From assembly GCA_024402435.1 (NCBI GenBank), contig JAKSTU010000027.1, positions 1 through 33,310 on the forward strand: a stretch of 33,310 nt of DNA, read 5' to 3'. How positions within the stretch are numbered: the first letter of the stretch is position 1; every line of letters begins with the position of its first letter. The notes under the pieces were generated by a model. The model was not told the origin of the DNA. It did no database searches and worked only from the letters and a program-made list of their open reading frames with translations. The DNA is from Treponemataceae bacterium. GTDB taxonomy: Bacteria > Spirochaetota > Spirochaetia > Treponematales > Treponemataceae. Shown here one piece after another: positions 25,899 through 33,310 of the stretch. A program made the position numbers and the translations under genes.

Positions 25899-26519
25899 AT
25901 GGAAAACACTTTATACATTGTAGATGATCACAGCATTGTGCGGTTCGGCTTGAAAGAATGGCTTGAAACAAACAGTTCCTGGAAAGTAGTCAACAGTTTT
26001 TCCAATTCCGCAGACTGTCTCAACCAGCTGAAACTTCTGGGCAAAAAAAGTCAGCTTCTGCCTGAAATTATCATAATTGACATTCAGCTGGCGGGAGAAA
26101 CCGGATTTGCATTGTGCAAGGAAATTACCGGAAACTACAAAAACATAAAGTGCGTCATTTATTCAATGTACAACACGAGCGGTTATGTGCTTCAGGCAAT
26201 TGAAAGCGGAGCGTCGGGCTACATTTCTAAAATTTCCAGCGAGAAAAATCTTCTGCGTTGTCTTGAAACAGTAAAACGCGGACAGACATATCTGGAAAAT
26301 GAAATGAAAAATGTTCAGATTCAGCTTGTTGATCTGATTGACGGTTTTACAAATCAGGAAAAAACGATTTTTGAAGCGGTTCTGCAAGGCAAGACAAACG
26401 AACAGATTGGAGAAGAGCTGTTTATTTCTACAAAAACTGTAAACAATTATGTCTGCCGCATTTACAGAAAAGCAGATGTCCAGAACCGGGAAGAATTATT
26501 GCGGAAATACGGACAATAG
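25899..26519 (+). CDS. Response regulator, NarL/LuxR family
   Basis: 206 residues. The receiver domain (1-125) has the acidic pair Asp9-Asp10, phospho-acceptor Asp61 (IIIIDIQLAGE), Ser89 and Lys111 (SGYISK). The C-terminal LuxR-type helix-turn-helix (about 148-204) reads TNQEKTIFEAVLQGKTNEQI then STKTVNNYVCRIYRKADV, with the usual serine-threonine-lysine-valine recognition helix. AAAGGAAG precedes ATG 25899. It is the partner of the upstream kinase; the palindrome at 23861-23875 is the best visible candidate site. A repeat array, not a terminator, follows. Confidence 0.93.
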   Translation: MENTLYIVDDHSIVRFGLKEWLETNSSWKVVNSFSNSADCLNQLKLLGKKSQLLPEIIIIDIQLAGETGFALCKEITGNYKNIKCVIYSMYNTSGYVLQAIESGASGYISKISSEKNLLRCLETVKRGQTYLENEMKNVQIQLVDLIDGFTNQEKTIFEAVLQGKTNEQIGEELFISTKTVNNYVCRIYRKADVQNREELLRKYGQ

Positions 26520-26600
26520 ACACTACACCTGTGTCATCCCGCGCAGTAAAACGAAGTTTTTTGGCCGAAGGGGCTCCACAAAGCGGGAGTTTGAAAGATG

Positions 26601-26760
26601 TTTCGACTTCACTCACTACGTTCGTTGCGCTCAACATGACAAAGTATTCGCATCACTACGTTCGTTCCGCTCAACATGACAAGTTGGGGCACTCTCAGCT
26701 TTTGCTTCGTCCAACATGACAAGTTAGGGCGGAAACTGCGTTCATTCTGCGCAACACGGT
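26601..26760. repeat. Decaying tandem array with 40-bp period
   Basis: Four units of exactly 40 bases: 26601-26640, 26641-26680, 26681-26720, 26721-26760. Each ends in TCAACATGAC, TCAACATGAC, CCAACATGAC and GCAACACGGT. Units one and two share CACTACGTTCGTT(G/C)CGCTCAACATGAC almost throughout; units three and four are diverged but start AAGTT(G/A)GGGC. A TGTCATCCCGCG end at about 26532 and ACATGACA at 26634-26641 form inverted termini. The array fills the space between the response regulator and oppF stop codons (26520-26770), which holds no gene. Confidence 0.75.
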
Positions 26761-26770
26761 AGCCTTGCAA

Positions 26771-27733
26771 TCACTTTGTCCAGCGGGCCAGTTCTTCGTC
26801 TGTAGCAAGTACGCTGTGATTTGGCGTTACAAAATGCTCCGTACCTTTGTGGTAATCAATACCGCTGGTGGCATAATTGTAAGTTTCAATCTGGCGGTTC
26901 TTTTCCACAACCGGATTAGGCCGCGGAATTGCAGACATCAGACTCTTTGTGTAAGGATGAATCGGGTTTGAGAAAATCTCCTGAGTGGTTCCGGTTTCTA
27001 CCAGATGCCCAAGGTGCAGAACACCGATTCTGTCGCTTATGTACTTTACCATGCTCAGATCGTGGGCAATGAACAGAAAAGACATGCCGGTTTCCGCCTG
27101 AATGTCCTTGAGCAAGTTCACAACCTGTGCCTGAATGGAAACGTCCAGAGCACTGATGCACTCGTCGGCAATAATCATTTTGGGATTCATGATCAGTGCC
27201 CGGGCAATACCGACGCGCTGACGCTGACCGCCTGAAAACTGGTGCGGATAACGGTCCACATGGTCGCTTGAAAGCCCCACTTTCTGCAGAATCGAATGGA
27301 TTTTTGCGTCCCGTTCTTCACGGCTTGAATACATATGATGAATGTCCAGACCTTCACCGATGATTTCTCCGACTTTTTTACGTGGATTGAGGCATGCCAT
27401 AGGATCCTGAAAAATCATCTGCATTCCCGTACGGAGATTCTTTTTTGCAGAAGCTGTAAGTTTTCCGGAAATGTTTTCTCCGTTAAAGACAATGTCACCG
27501 GCTGTTGGATCGTACAGACGGATTATGCTGCGGCCGATGGTCGTTTTGCCGCTTCCGCTTTCGCCAACAAGACCGTAAGTTTCGCCCTGATAAACTTTGA
27601 AGGAAACATCATCAACAGCCTTTACCGTAAAAGTGTTGGACATCTTGAAATACTGCTTCAGATTTTTCACTTCCAGCAACGGCTGCCCTTTGTTGCCGGC
27701 TTTTACAGATTCTTTTTCGTTATTCAGCTGCAT
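26771..27733 (-). CDS. oppF: Oligopeptide ABC transporter ATPase OppF
   Basis: 320 residues. Walker A GESGSGKTT, Q-loop IFQDPMACLNPR, signature FSGGQRQRVGIARAL, Walker B with catalytic Glu (IIADECISALD), H-loop AHDLS. The residue after the catalytic Glu is Cys where most Opp ATPases have Pro. The C-terminal tail has the HPYT segment (NPIHPYTKSLMSAIP) typical of Opp/Dpp ATPases. AAGGAGG precedes ATG 27733. It overlaps the end of oppD by 14 bases and is the last gene of the operon. Confidence 0.93.
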   Translation of the reverse strand: MQLNNEKESVKAGNKGQPLLEVKNLKQYFKMSNTFTVKAVDDVSFKVYQGETYGLVGESGSGKTTIGRSIIRLYDPTAGDIVFNGENISGKLTASAKKNLRTGMQMIFQDPMACLNPRKKVGEIIGEGLDIHHMYSSREERDAKIHSILQKVGLSSDHVDRYPHQFSGGQRQRVGIARALIMNPKMIIADECISALDVSIQAQVVNLLKDIQAETGMSFLFIAHDLSMVKYISDRIGVLHLGHLVETGTTQEIFSNPIHPYTKSLMSAIPRPNPVVEKNRQIETYNYATSGIDYHKGTEHFVTPNHSVLATDEELARWTK

Positions 27734-28814
27734 AAAGCGCGGCCTCCTTTTTCATCTGTGCAATACGGTCTTTAAGTTCCGCCGGCATTTCAACTTCTGG
27801 TGCGCGTTCATCAAGAAGCCATGTTGCCGCATAATGAGTATCCGTTATCCTGAACATGGGCGGCTCAAGACGCTGATCAATGTTCAGTGCAAAAATGTTG
27901 CGCGGTGCAAAAGAATCACCGGGGGCAGCATGAAGCAGATTCGGCGGTGAACCGGGAATCGTGTAAAGACGTGCGCTTGACGTATCAAGATCAGGCATTG
28001 CAGAAAGAAGTCCCCAAGTGTAGGGATGACGCGGATCAAAGAACACTTCTTCACTTGTGCCCCGCTCCACGATTTTTCCTGCGTACATAACATTGATGTA
28101 GTCCGCAACTTTTGCAACAACGCCGAAGTTGTGCGTAATGAAAATAACAGAAAGATTCCGTTCCTTCTGGATTTTGCGGATCAGGTCCAGAATGCGTGCC
28201 TGAATGGTTACGTCCAAAGCTGTTGTAGGTTCGTCACAGATCAGAAGCTCCGGGTTACAGGCCAAAGCAATGGCAATTACAATGCGCTGTCTCATTCCGC
28301 CGGAAAGCTGATGAGGATAGTTTTTCATGCGTTTTTCCGCATCGACAATACCAACCTCGTTCAAAAGTTCCACAGCTTTTGCCCAGGCTTCTTTCTTCGG
28401 TGTCTTGTAATGATAGATCATGCTTTCCATAATCTGCTTGCCGATTGTCATAGTCGGATCCAAAGATGTCATGGGATCCTGAAAAACCATTGCAATCTGC
28501 TTTCCGTTCAGTTTCCGGCGCACGTCTTTTGTGTTCATCTTAAGAATGTCATGCTCGGTAATGCTGCCGTCTTCAGCCTTTTCCCTGTAAATGATGCTTC
28601 CTGAATTGACAACCGCATTTTTTGCAAGAATGCCCATGGCAGCCTTTGTTGTAACAGATTTACCGCTTCCGGATTCGCCTACGATTGCCACAGTTTCGCC
28701 GCGGTGAAGATCAAGATTTACACCCCGGATTGCATGAACAAGACCGGCTGTTGTTTTGAAAGAAATGGAAAGATCTTTTACGCTCAAAATCACGTCGTTT
28801 TCTGTAGTTGCCAT
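27720..28814 (-). CDS. oppD: Oligopeptide ABC transporter ATPase OppD
   Basis: 364 residues. Walker A GESGSGKSVTT, Q-loop VFQDPMTSLDP, signature LSGGMRQRIVIAIAL, Walker B LLICDEPTTALD, H-loop THNFG. The C-terminal oligo_HPY region reads PGSPPNLLHAAPGDSFAPRN then DTHYAATWLL. The cysteines that bind an iron-sulphur cluster in many OppD/DppD proteins are replaced by Asp/Ser, Asn and Thr; this form resembles Gram-positive OppD. AAGGAAGG lies five bases before ATG 28814, and the oppC stop is one base upstream of the start. Confidence 0.93.
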   Translation of the reverse strand: MATTENDVILSVKDLSISFKTTAGLVHAIRGVNLDLHRGETVAIVGESGSGKSVTTKAAMGILAKNAVVNSGSIIYREKAEDGSITEHDILKMNTKDVRRKLNGKQIAMVFQDPMTSLDPTMTIGKQIMESMIYHYKTPKKEAWAKAVELLNEVGIVDAEKRMKNYPHQLSGGMRQRIVIAIALACNPELLICDEPTTALDVTIQARILDLIRKIQKERNLSVIFITHNFGVVAKVADYINVMYAGKIVERGTSEEVFFDPRHPYTWGLLSAMPDLDTSSARLYTIPGSPPNLLHAAPGDSFAPRNIFALNIDQRLEPPMFRITDTHYAATWLLDERAPEVEMPAELKDRIAQMKKEAALYAAE

Positions 28815-28815
28815 A

Positions 28816-29907
28816 TCAGCCTTCCTTCATTTTGGGATCGAGTGCTTCGCGCAGACCGTCTGCAAGAATGTTGAAACTGAGCATAAGCAGAGCAAGAACA
28901 ATTACCGGCGGAATAATCTGATAAGGATGAGTTGTAAAGCTGTTGAAAGCGTCACTTATCAAAGAACCCAGACTGCACTGGGGAACAGGAATTCCCAAAC
29001 CTACGAAAGACAGAAAAGCTTCCGTAAAGATTGCAGTAGGAATCGAGAACATTGTCTGAGTAATTACCGGCCCGATGATATTTGGCAGAATCTCGCGGAA
29101 AATGATTGCAAGATTTCCGCTTCCCAAAGTGCGGCTAGCAAGAACAAACTCTCGTTCCTTCAGTTTGAGCATTTCTGCACGGGCAATGCGCTGCATACCG
29201 ATCCAGCCAGTAATCATCAGTGCAAAAATAATCGTTGCAATACCGGGCTTAAGAATCAGCATAAGCAGAGTAACAATTACAAGACGCGGAATACCGTTTA
29301 CAATTTCTGCAAAACGCTGCATTACGCTGTCAACCACACCGCCGAAATAACCGGAAACAAGTCCGAAAGTCAGTCCGAGAAGCACGTCAATCAGAACAGC
29401 AACAACGGAAATATAAAGAGAAATGCGGGTTCCCATCCAAGTGCGGGTCCAGATGTCACGACCGAGTACGTCACTTCCGAACCAGTAGTAAACATCATTG
29501 TTTCCGTTTTTTTCGTACAGATTGATGATTTTTACACCGCTTGTGGTCTTCATTTTTTCTTCACCGTTGAAGATTCCAAGCTTTTCCAGTCCCGGAACAC
29601 GGGGCGCATAGTTTTTCTGGTCCAGATCCTGGCTTGAATAAGAATAGCTGTTCATTCCCGGACCGAATGCTGCAAAAAGCACGATGACCAGAATGAAACT
29701 TAAAGCAACAACCGCACCTGCATTGGAAAAGAACCGTTTGCGGACTTCTGTCCAGTATCCCAAAGAGGCAAAATTGGAATCGATTTTTGTGCTTGATGTG
29801 TCAGTCTTAAGTTTGAAATCGTCTTCAAAAAATCCTGCAGGTTTGATTTCTGTCTTAACTTCAGGTTTTGCGGCAGTTGCGGCCGCTGCATTTTTCCGCT
29901 TAGTCAT
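28816..29907 (-). CDS. oppC: Oligopeptide ABC transporter permease OppC
   Basis: 363 residues, about 60 longer than E. coli OppC. A hydrophilic Ala/Lys-rich tail (1-45) precedes the first transmembrane helix (about 65-85). A long periplasmic loop with YYWFGSDVLGRDIWTR follows, then about five more helices, with the EAA-type cytoplasmic loop around IARAEMLKLKEREFVLASRT. The C-terminus ends ADGLREALDPKMKEG, the standard OppC/DppC tail. CGGAGG precedes ATG 29907, which overlaps the oppB stop by eight bases. Confidence 0.93.
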   Translation of the reverse strand: MTKRKNAAAATAAKPEVKTEIKPAGFFEDDFKLKTDTSSTKIDSNFASLGYWTEVRKRFFSNAGAVVALSFILVIVLFAAFGPGMNSYSYSSQDLDQKNYAPRVPGLEKLGIFNGEEKMKTTSGVKIINLYEKNGNNDVYYWFGSDVLGRDIWTRTWMGTRISLYISVVAVLIDVLLGLTFGLVSGYFGGVVDSVMQRFAEIVNGIPRLVIVTLLMLILKPGIATIIFALMITGWIGMQRIARAEMLKLKEREFVLASRTLGSGNLAIIFREILPNIIGPVITQTMFSIPTAIFTEAFLSFVGLGIPVPQCSLGSLISDAFNSFTTHPYQIIPPVIVLALLMLSFNILADGLREALDPKMKEG

Positions 29908-30838
29908 TTACTGCCTCCGAAACTCTGATGCGCGGGTCAATGATTCCGTAAAGAATATCAACTACCAGCATGATGCCGATGTACATTGCGCTGTATATGA
30001 AACTGAGAGAAATAACAACATTGTAGTCGTTTGACTGAATTGCAGTTACAAGCAGCGAACCGACTCCCGGAATTGAGAAAATCTTTTCAACAACCAGAGA
30101 ACCTGTCATAAGATCAACAATGAGAGGCGCAAGAACTGTAATGATCGGAATAAGTGTGTTTCTGAGAGCATGACGGAAAATCAGGCGCGCACCGTAAATT
30201 CCCTTGCTTTCTGCAAGCAGCATGTATTCACTGTCCAAAGCCTCAATCATTTCAGTTCGTGTAAAGCGGGCAATTGATGCCATTGTGAACATGCACAGAG
30301 AAATGCTGGGCAGAACAGACGAAGCAAACGGATTTGACGTGGAATAAAGCATCGGGAACCACTTGAGTTTGAAACCGAACTGGTAACTCAAGGCAAGAGC
30401 AAAAACATAACTGGGAATTGAAACGCCCAGAACCGAAATGATTGTAGAAATTGTATCCCAAATCGTGTGGGAGAAAACAGCGGCCACGATTCCAAGAATC
30501 AGACCGATAAGAGCACCGAGTGCAACGGCGCGGAAACCGATGTCAATGGAAACAGGAAGACGTTGGGCAATAAGCTGAGAAATCGGCGTATTCTTGCTGA
30601 TTTTGTAGCTTACCCCGAAATCACCTTTGAACATGTTTCCAACATATTTGAAGAACTGAACGATTACCGGTTTGTCCAGTCCGTATTTTGCATACAAAGA
30701 AGCTTTCTGGTCGGCATTAAGCTTTTCATCATTGAAAGGAGAACCCGGCATCAGCTGAAGAAGAATGAACAATACCAATGTGATTGCCAGGAGTGTCAGA
30801 ATCGAAATAAAAATTCTTTTTAGAATATATTTACGCAA
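29900..30838 (-). CDS. oppB: Oligopeptide ABC transporter permease OppB
   Basis: 312 residues from TTG 30838, five bases after GAGG. A longer frame reaching 30934 crosses the intergenic hairpins and is rejected. The protein begins with a helix and the OppB hallmark FILLQLMPGSPFND, followed by QKASLYAKYGLDKP and five further helices. The cytoplasmic EAA-type loop is ARFTRTEMIEALDSEYMLLA, and the end is VDILYGIIDPRIRVSEAVND. It forms the membrane channel with OppC. Confidence 0.93.
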   Translation of the reverse strand: MRKYILKRIFISILTLLAITLVLFILLQLMPGSPFNDEKLNADQKASLYAKYGLDKPVIVQFFKYVGNMFKGDFGVSYKISKNTPISQLIAQRLPVSIDIGFRAVALGALIGLILGIVAAVFSHTIWDTISTIISVLGVSIPSYVFALALSYQFGFKLKWFPMLYSTSNPFASSVLPSISLCMFTMASIARFTRTEMIEALDSEYMLLAESKGIYGARLIFRHALRNTLIPIITVLAPLIVDLMTGSLVVEKIFSIPGVGSLLVTAIQSNDYNVVISLSFIYSAMYIGIMLVVDILYGIIDPRIRVSEAVND

Positions 30839-30861
30839 AACAACCTCGAAAAAACACCAAA

Positions 30862-30949
30862 GGGACTGCGCAAAAGTCCAAACCTCCGCACAGTCCCAGC
30901 TGATACTAAACTGGGGCATCTCTAGAAACTGCAATTTCTAGAGACTCCC
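30862..30949 (-). promoter_or_regulatory. Two tandem hairpins between oppA and oppB
   Basis: GGGACTG (30862-30868) pairs with CAGTCCC (30891-30897). TCTCTAGAAA (30919-30928) pairs perfectly with TTTCTAGAGA (30935-30944) around a six-base loop, extendable by GGG/CCC at 30914-30916 and 30947-30949. Neither has a T-run. They lie just after the oppA stop, where such structures usually protect the upstream message or partly block read-through. Confidence 0.6.
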
Positions 30950-30962
30950 ACTAATATTCAAA

Positions 30963-32612
30963 TCAGTTTTTTGTTGTATTTTTGAATACACGGTTCAAAG
31001 CAACAGCATGGAATTCAATGCCGTTTACTTTTGAGCTTACCATACATGCATCAGACTGCTGGTAAACGGGGAAAATAACTGCATCTTTCAGAACCAGTGC
31101 TTCTGCAGCTTTGAGAGCAGCCCAGCGTTCTGCAGGTTTCTGAGCCAGTTCGCCTGTTACGCATGAATCGATGATTGCATCGTATTCTGCATTGCTCCAG
31201 AATCCGTAGTTGTTTGAGTTGTTTGTAACCCACATTCCCAGGTATGTCATGGGGTCTGCATAGTCAGGTCCCCAACGTGTCAGACCAAGTTCAAATGTTC
31301 CGTCCTGCATGTCGTTAACGCGCTGTTTTTTGGGTTCTACACGCAGATCAACTGTCAGACCGGGCAGTGCTTTTTCAAGCTGCTCTTTGATAACAGCGGC
31401 AACATTCTGCTGAATTGTTGTATCATCTACGATCATTTCGAATGTGAAAGATGATTTTCCCAGTTCTGCTTTTGCAGCATTGTAGAAAGCTGTTGCTTTT
31501 GCAAGGTCGTAATCGCAGTATTCAGGGAATTCTTTCTGAACCAGAGTAAAGTCTTCACCTTCGTCAGAGAAAGCATACTGAGAAGGAACAGCTGTGTAAG
31601 TAGCAAGTGAACCGTCTTTTACAACATTGTCAACGATTGCCTCGCGGTTGATTGCATGTGTAATTGCCATGCGCAGATTCAGGTTTGCAAGTTCGGGAAC
31701 ATTCTGCATCATGGGGCTGATGTACCACAGATAACCTGCACCGATTGTTATGAATTCAAGATCGTCTTTAACCTGGTCAACCTGGTCACCTGACAGTTTG
31801 ATGATGTCAAGGTCGCCGTTCTGGTATGAAAGCAGAGCCTGCTGGCTGTCTTTGATTACCTGATAGTTCAGTCCGTCAATTTTGATTTTGTCAGCATCGT
31901 AGTATTTCTCGTTCTTTACCATTTTGAAGCTGAGTGCTGCAGGCTGGTATTCTGTAAGGATGAATGCACCGTTTGAAAGAACTGTGTCTGCGCTTGTTGC
32001 ATAAGATGCACCGCATTTTTCATAGAATGCGCGGTTTACAGGATAGAATGTGGGGAAGTACAGGATTTTTTCAAAGTATGAAACAGGAACTTCCAGTTCT
32101 ACTTTGAGTGTTTTGCTGTCTACTGCTGTAACACCCAGTGCTGTTACAGGCATTGTTCCTTCAATAATCTGGAAAGAGTTTTTGACCTGTCCGATGTCTG
32201 ACAGCATGTAAGAGTATTCAGAAGCGATTTTGGGATCTACAGCGCGCTGCCATCCGAAAACGAAGTCGTCAGCTGTAACGGGATCACCGTTTGACCAGAA
32301 TGCATCTTCGCGGATTTTGAAAATATATGTGAGTCCGTCTTCAGAAACAGTTTCATCAGCACAAAGAGCAAATGCTGTTGAACCGTCTGCATTCATCTGC
32401 ATAAGACCGTCAGTAAAGTCTGCGATTACTTCAAAAGAAGTACCGTCTGTTGCTTCCTGGGGATCGAGGCTTTCTACTTCAACCTCAACCATTACGTTTA
32501 CAATTTTGCTTGTTGCAGCGGCTTTAGTCTCTTTTTTTCCGCCGGCAAATGCAAAACAAGCGAGGCTTACAACCAAAAGTACAGCCAGGCTTTTTTTTAC
32601 CAAAGATTTCAT
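30963..32612 (-). CDS. oppA: Oligopeptide-binding protein OppA (SBP family 5)
   Basis: 549 residues, a solute-binding protein of the SBP_bac_5 family. The signal peptide (MKSLVKKSLAVLLVVSLACF) allows either lipidation at Cys19 or signal peptidase I cleavage after FAFA, before GGKKE, a common start of mature Treponema binding proteins. Family landmarks are EVESLDPQEATD, GLTYIFKIREDAFWSNGDPVTADDF split over about 85-115, NLNLRMAITHAINREAIVDN, and LTRWGPDYADPMTYLGMW. AGGAG precedes ATG 32612. It is the first gene of the opp operon and is separated from oppB by hairpins, which fits higher expression of the binding protein. Confidence 0.95.
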   Translation of the reverse strand: MKSLVKKSLAVLLVVSLACFAFAGGKKETKAAATSKIVNVMVEVEVESLDPQEATDGTSFEVIADFTDGLMQMNADGSTAFALCADETVSEDGLTYIFKIREDAFWSNGDPVTADDFVFGWQRAVDPKIASEYSYMLSDIGQVKNSFQIIEGTMPVTALGVTAVDSKTLKVELEVPVSYFEKILYFPTFYPVNRAFYEKCGASYATSADTVLSNGAFILTEYQPAALSFKMVKNEKYYDADKIKIDGLNYQVIKDSQQALLSYQNGDLDIIKLSGDQVDQVKDDLEFITIGAGYLWYISPMMQNVPELANLNLRMAITHAINREAIVDNVVKDGSLATYTAVPSQYAFSDEGEDFTLVQKEFPEYCDYDLAKATAFYNAAKAELGKSSFTFEMIVDDTTIQQNVAAVIKEQLEKALPGLTVDLRVEPKKQRVNDMQDGTFELGLTRWGPDYADPMTYLGMWVTNNSNNYGFWSNAEYDAIIDSCVTGELAQKPAERWAALKAAEALVLKDAVIFPVYQQSDACMVSSKVNGIEFHAVALNRVFKNTTKN

Positions 32613-32696
32613 ATGAATCTCCTACAAAAAGTCAATGACAAATCATAAGATTTGAAACTGACTTTTTTACGTCCGCGTAAGCGAACAAGTATATTG

Positions 32697-32762
32697 GCAA
32701 TATCTGCAACGCAGATTTGCAAAGACAGAAGTACCGCACTGTTTTTGCAGTGCTTTTGTCTT
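32697..32762. repeat. oppA leader: 27-base repeat copy 2 plus hairpin
   Basis: 32697-32723 repeats 7446-7472 (23 of 27 bases). Next to it GCACTG (32736-32741) pairs with CAGTGC (32748-32753), and flanking AAGACAGAAG and CTTTTGTCTT extend the stem with a bulge (32721-32762). On the minus strand this lies 85-150 bases before the oppA ATG. Confidence 0.5.
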
Positions 32763-32784
32763 GGTTTCCGGATTTGTTCATGCC

Positions 32785-32819
32785 AAAAAAAAAAGTTGCC
32801 TTCAAATATTTGAGGCAAC
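32785..32819 (-). terminator. Intrinsic terminator upstream of oppA
   Basis: GTTGCC (32795-32800) pairs with GGCAAC (32814-32819), extended by a TCAAA/TTTGA stem with one bulge. On the minus strand it is followed by ten T (A-run at 32785-32794). It points toward oppA and ends about 170 bases before its start codon. Confidence 0.8.
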
Positions 32820-32836
32820 CCTTTGGCTCGTGTTTC

Positions 32837-32865
32837 TTTATATAGAATTTTCTGTTTTTTGTAAA
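32837..32865 (-). promoter_or_regulatory. Sigma-70-like promoter just before the terminator
   Basis: TTTACA (32865-32860), 17-base spacer, TATAAA (32842-32837) on the minus strand. The expected start near 32830 lies only about ten bases before the terminator stem, so the transcript would be about 45 bases unless the terminator is read through into oppA. Confidence 0.5.
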
Positions 32866-32885
32866 GCAATTTTGTATTTTTATGC

Positions 32886-33310
32886 ATAAATCTGAATAAT
32901 TTTTTCACAAAGGGCGGACAACCGCCCTGCGCTCCAGCCAAGAGTCGCTCCACAAGAGCCAAAGCAAGCTTTGTCTCCTGCTCCGCTTTGTCTTGTCTTC
33001 CGCTACCCACCGTGCGGGGGCCCGACCATGGTAAAAGTTTTCCGCCCCCGCAACGCCCCTGCACAACTTGAGCAAAGCCCGAAAAACCAAACACACTGAA
33101 TGCACCCGCTGTCATATTGAGCGCAATGAGCGCAGCGAATGAAGTCGAAATATCTCTCCAACTCTATAGATTCACTGTAAAAATCCTACGACAAAAACTT
33201 GTTTTTATTGCTCAAAATGCCACACTTTTTCAACATTCCCAAAAGACATGCCCGTCGGAGTCAAAAGTTTTCGTTGCGGGCTTGCTTGTGCACCAGCACA
33301 ACTCAAGCTT
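32886..33310. repeat. Repeat-rich non-coding right end
   Basis: No convincing gene. It contains a hairpin AGGGCGG-ACAA-CCGCCCT (32911-32928) and a 9-bp inverted repeat TGCGGGGGC (33013-33021) with GCCCCCGCA (33044-33052). An inverted copy of the TGTCAT...TTTCGACTTC repeat lies at 33110-33154. The block 32911-33060 is much richer in G and C than its surroundings. Frames read on the minus strand (for example to 33115) cross the promoter and terminator upstream of oppA and look spurious. I see nothing firm in 33160-33310. Confidence 0.55.

Noticed and set aside
26601..26760. 40-bp periodic array as a CRISPR
   Set aside because: There is no constant repeat with variable spacer; whole units are tandem and decay progressively, and no cas gene is nearby.
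27150..27175. Cys after the catalytic Glu in the OppF Walker B (ADECISALD) as a disabling change
   Set aside because: The Asp-Glu pair and all other motifs are intact, and this position is not catalytic; treated as a natural variant.
28756..29637. 293-codon plus-strand open frame opposite oppC/oppD
   Set aside because: Antisense to conserved oppC and oppD; its composition (Asn, Lys, Cys rich) mirrors the coding strand and shows no domain.
32609..33115. 168-codon minus-strand frame upstream of oppA
   Set aside because: It runs through an intrinsic terminator, a promoter and repeat blocks, and has the mixed composition of read-through non-coding DNA.
33205..33310. Minus-strand frame entering from the right edge, ending GNVEKVWHFEQ
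   Set aside because: Only 34 codons are visible, next to repeats, with no recognisable domain; could be a gene end but not supportable.

Overview
The window looks like a chromosomal segment of a Treponema-like spirochaete. Three things point that way. The UMP kinase is of the archaeal/spirochaetal type. A block of ECF sigma factor, cysS, murB and a double cyclic-nucleotide-domain protein resembles, from memory, the T. pallidum TP0092-TP0089 order. The signal peptides and lipoboxes fit the group. No mobile element genes, rRNA, tRNA or CRISPR array were seen. Most of the window is housekeeping sequence, with short repeat-rich intergenic islands.

Layout, left to right. (1) Bases 1-1325: the first 26 codons of a probable AAA-type ATPase leaving the left edge, an unrecognised small reading frame, and an EamA/DMT permease, all on the minus strand. 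(2) 1326-7344: a repeat island, then minus-strand purH, ffh, gpsA and ndk (ndk has a good sigma-70-like promoter), then pyrH. (3) 7479-12218: a minus-strand operon of cysS, an ECF sigma factor, its zinc-finger anti-sigma factor, and a membrane-anchored IPT/TIG plus transglutaminase-fold protein whose catalytic cysteine position is alanine. (4) 12290-15619: plus-strand murB, a double cNMP-domain regulator, a small exported protein and a DUF192 lipoprotein. (5) 15713-17889: minus-strand TPR and PilZ (c-di-GMP) proteins, divergent from prfA-prmC. (6) argB (minus) diverges from eno (plus). (7) 22653-26519: an unknown lipoprotein divergent from a two-component system with a large extracytoplasmic sensor; a perfect 15-bp palindrome lies between them. 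(8) 26771-32612: a complete oligopeptide ABC transporter operon, oppA-B-C-D-F, on the minus strand. (9) 32613-33310: oppA leader structures and a repeat-rich non-coding stretch.

The observation I find most worth testing is that several genes (left-edge ATPase, PilZ protein, histidine kinase, murB, EamA permease) have a sigma-70-like -10 box only 6-10 bases before the start codon and no ribosome binding site, which predicts leaderless or near-leaderless mRNAs. Neighbouring genes have ordinary AGGAG-type sites. Also notable are an array of alternating GCGGA boxes over the ATPase promoter, the alanine-for-cysteine transglutaminase-like protein in the sigma-factor operon, a promoter-terminator pair upstream of oppA, a decaying 40-bp-period tandem array after the response regulator, and dispersed palindromic repeats. 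All functional statements come from reading the sequence and from family knowledge; no search was run.
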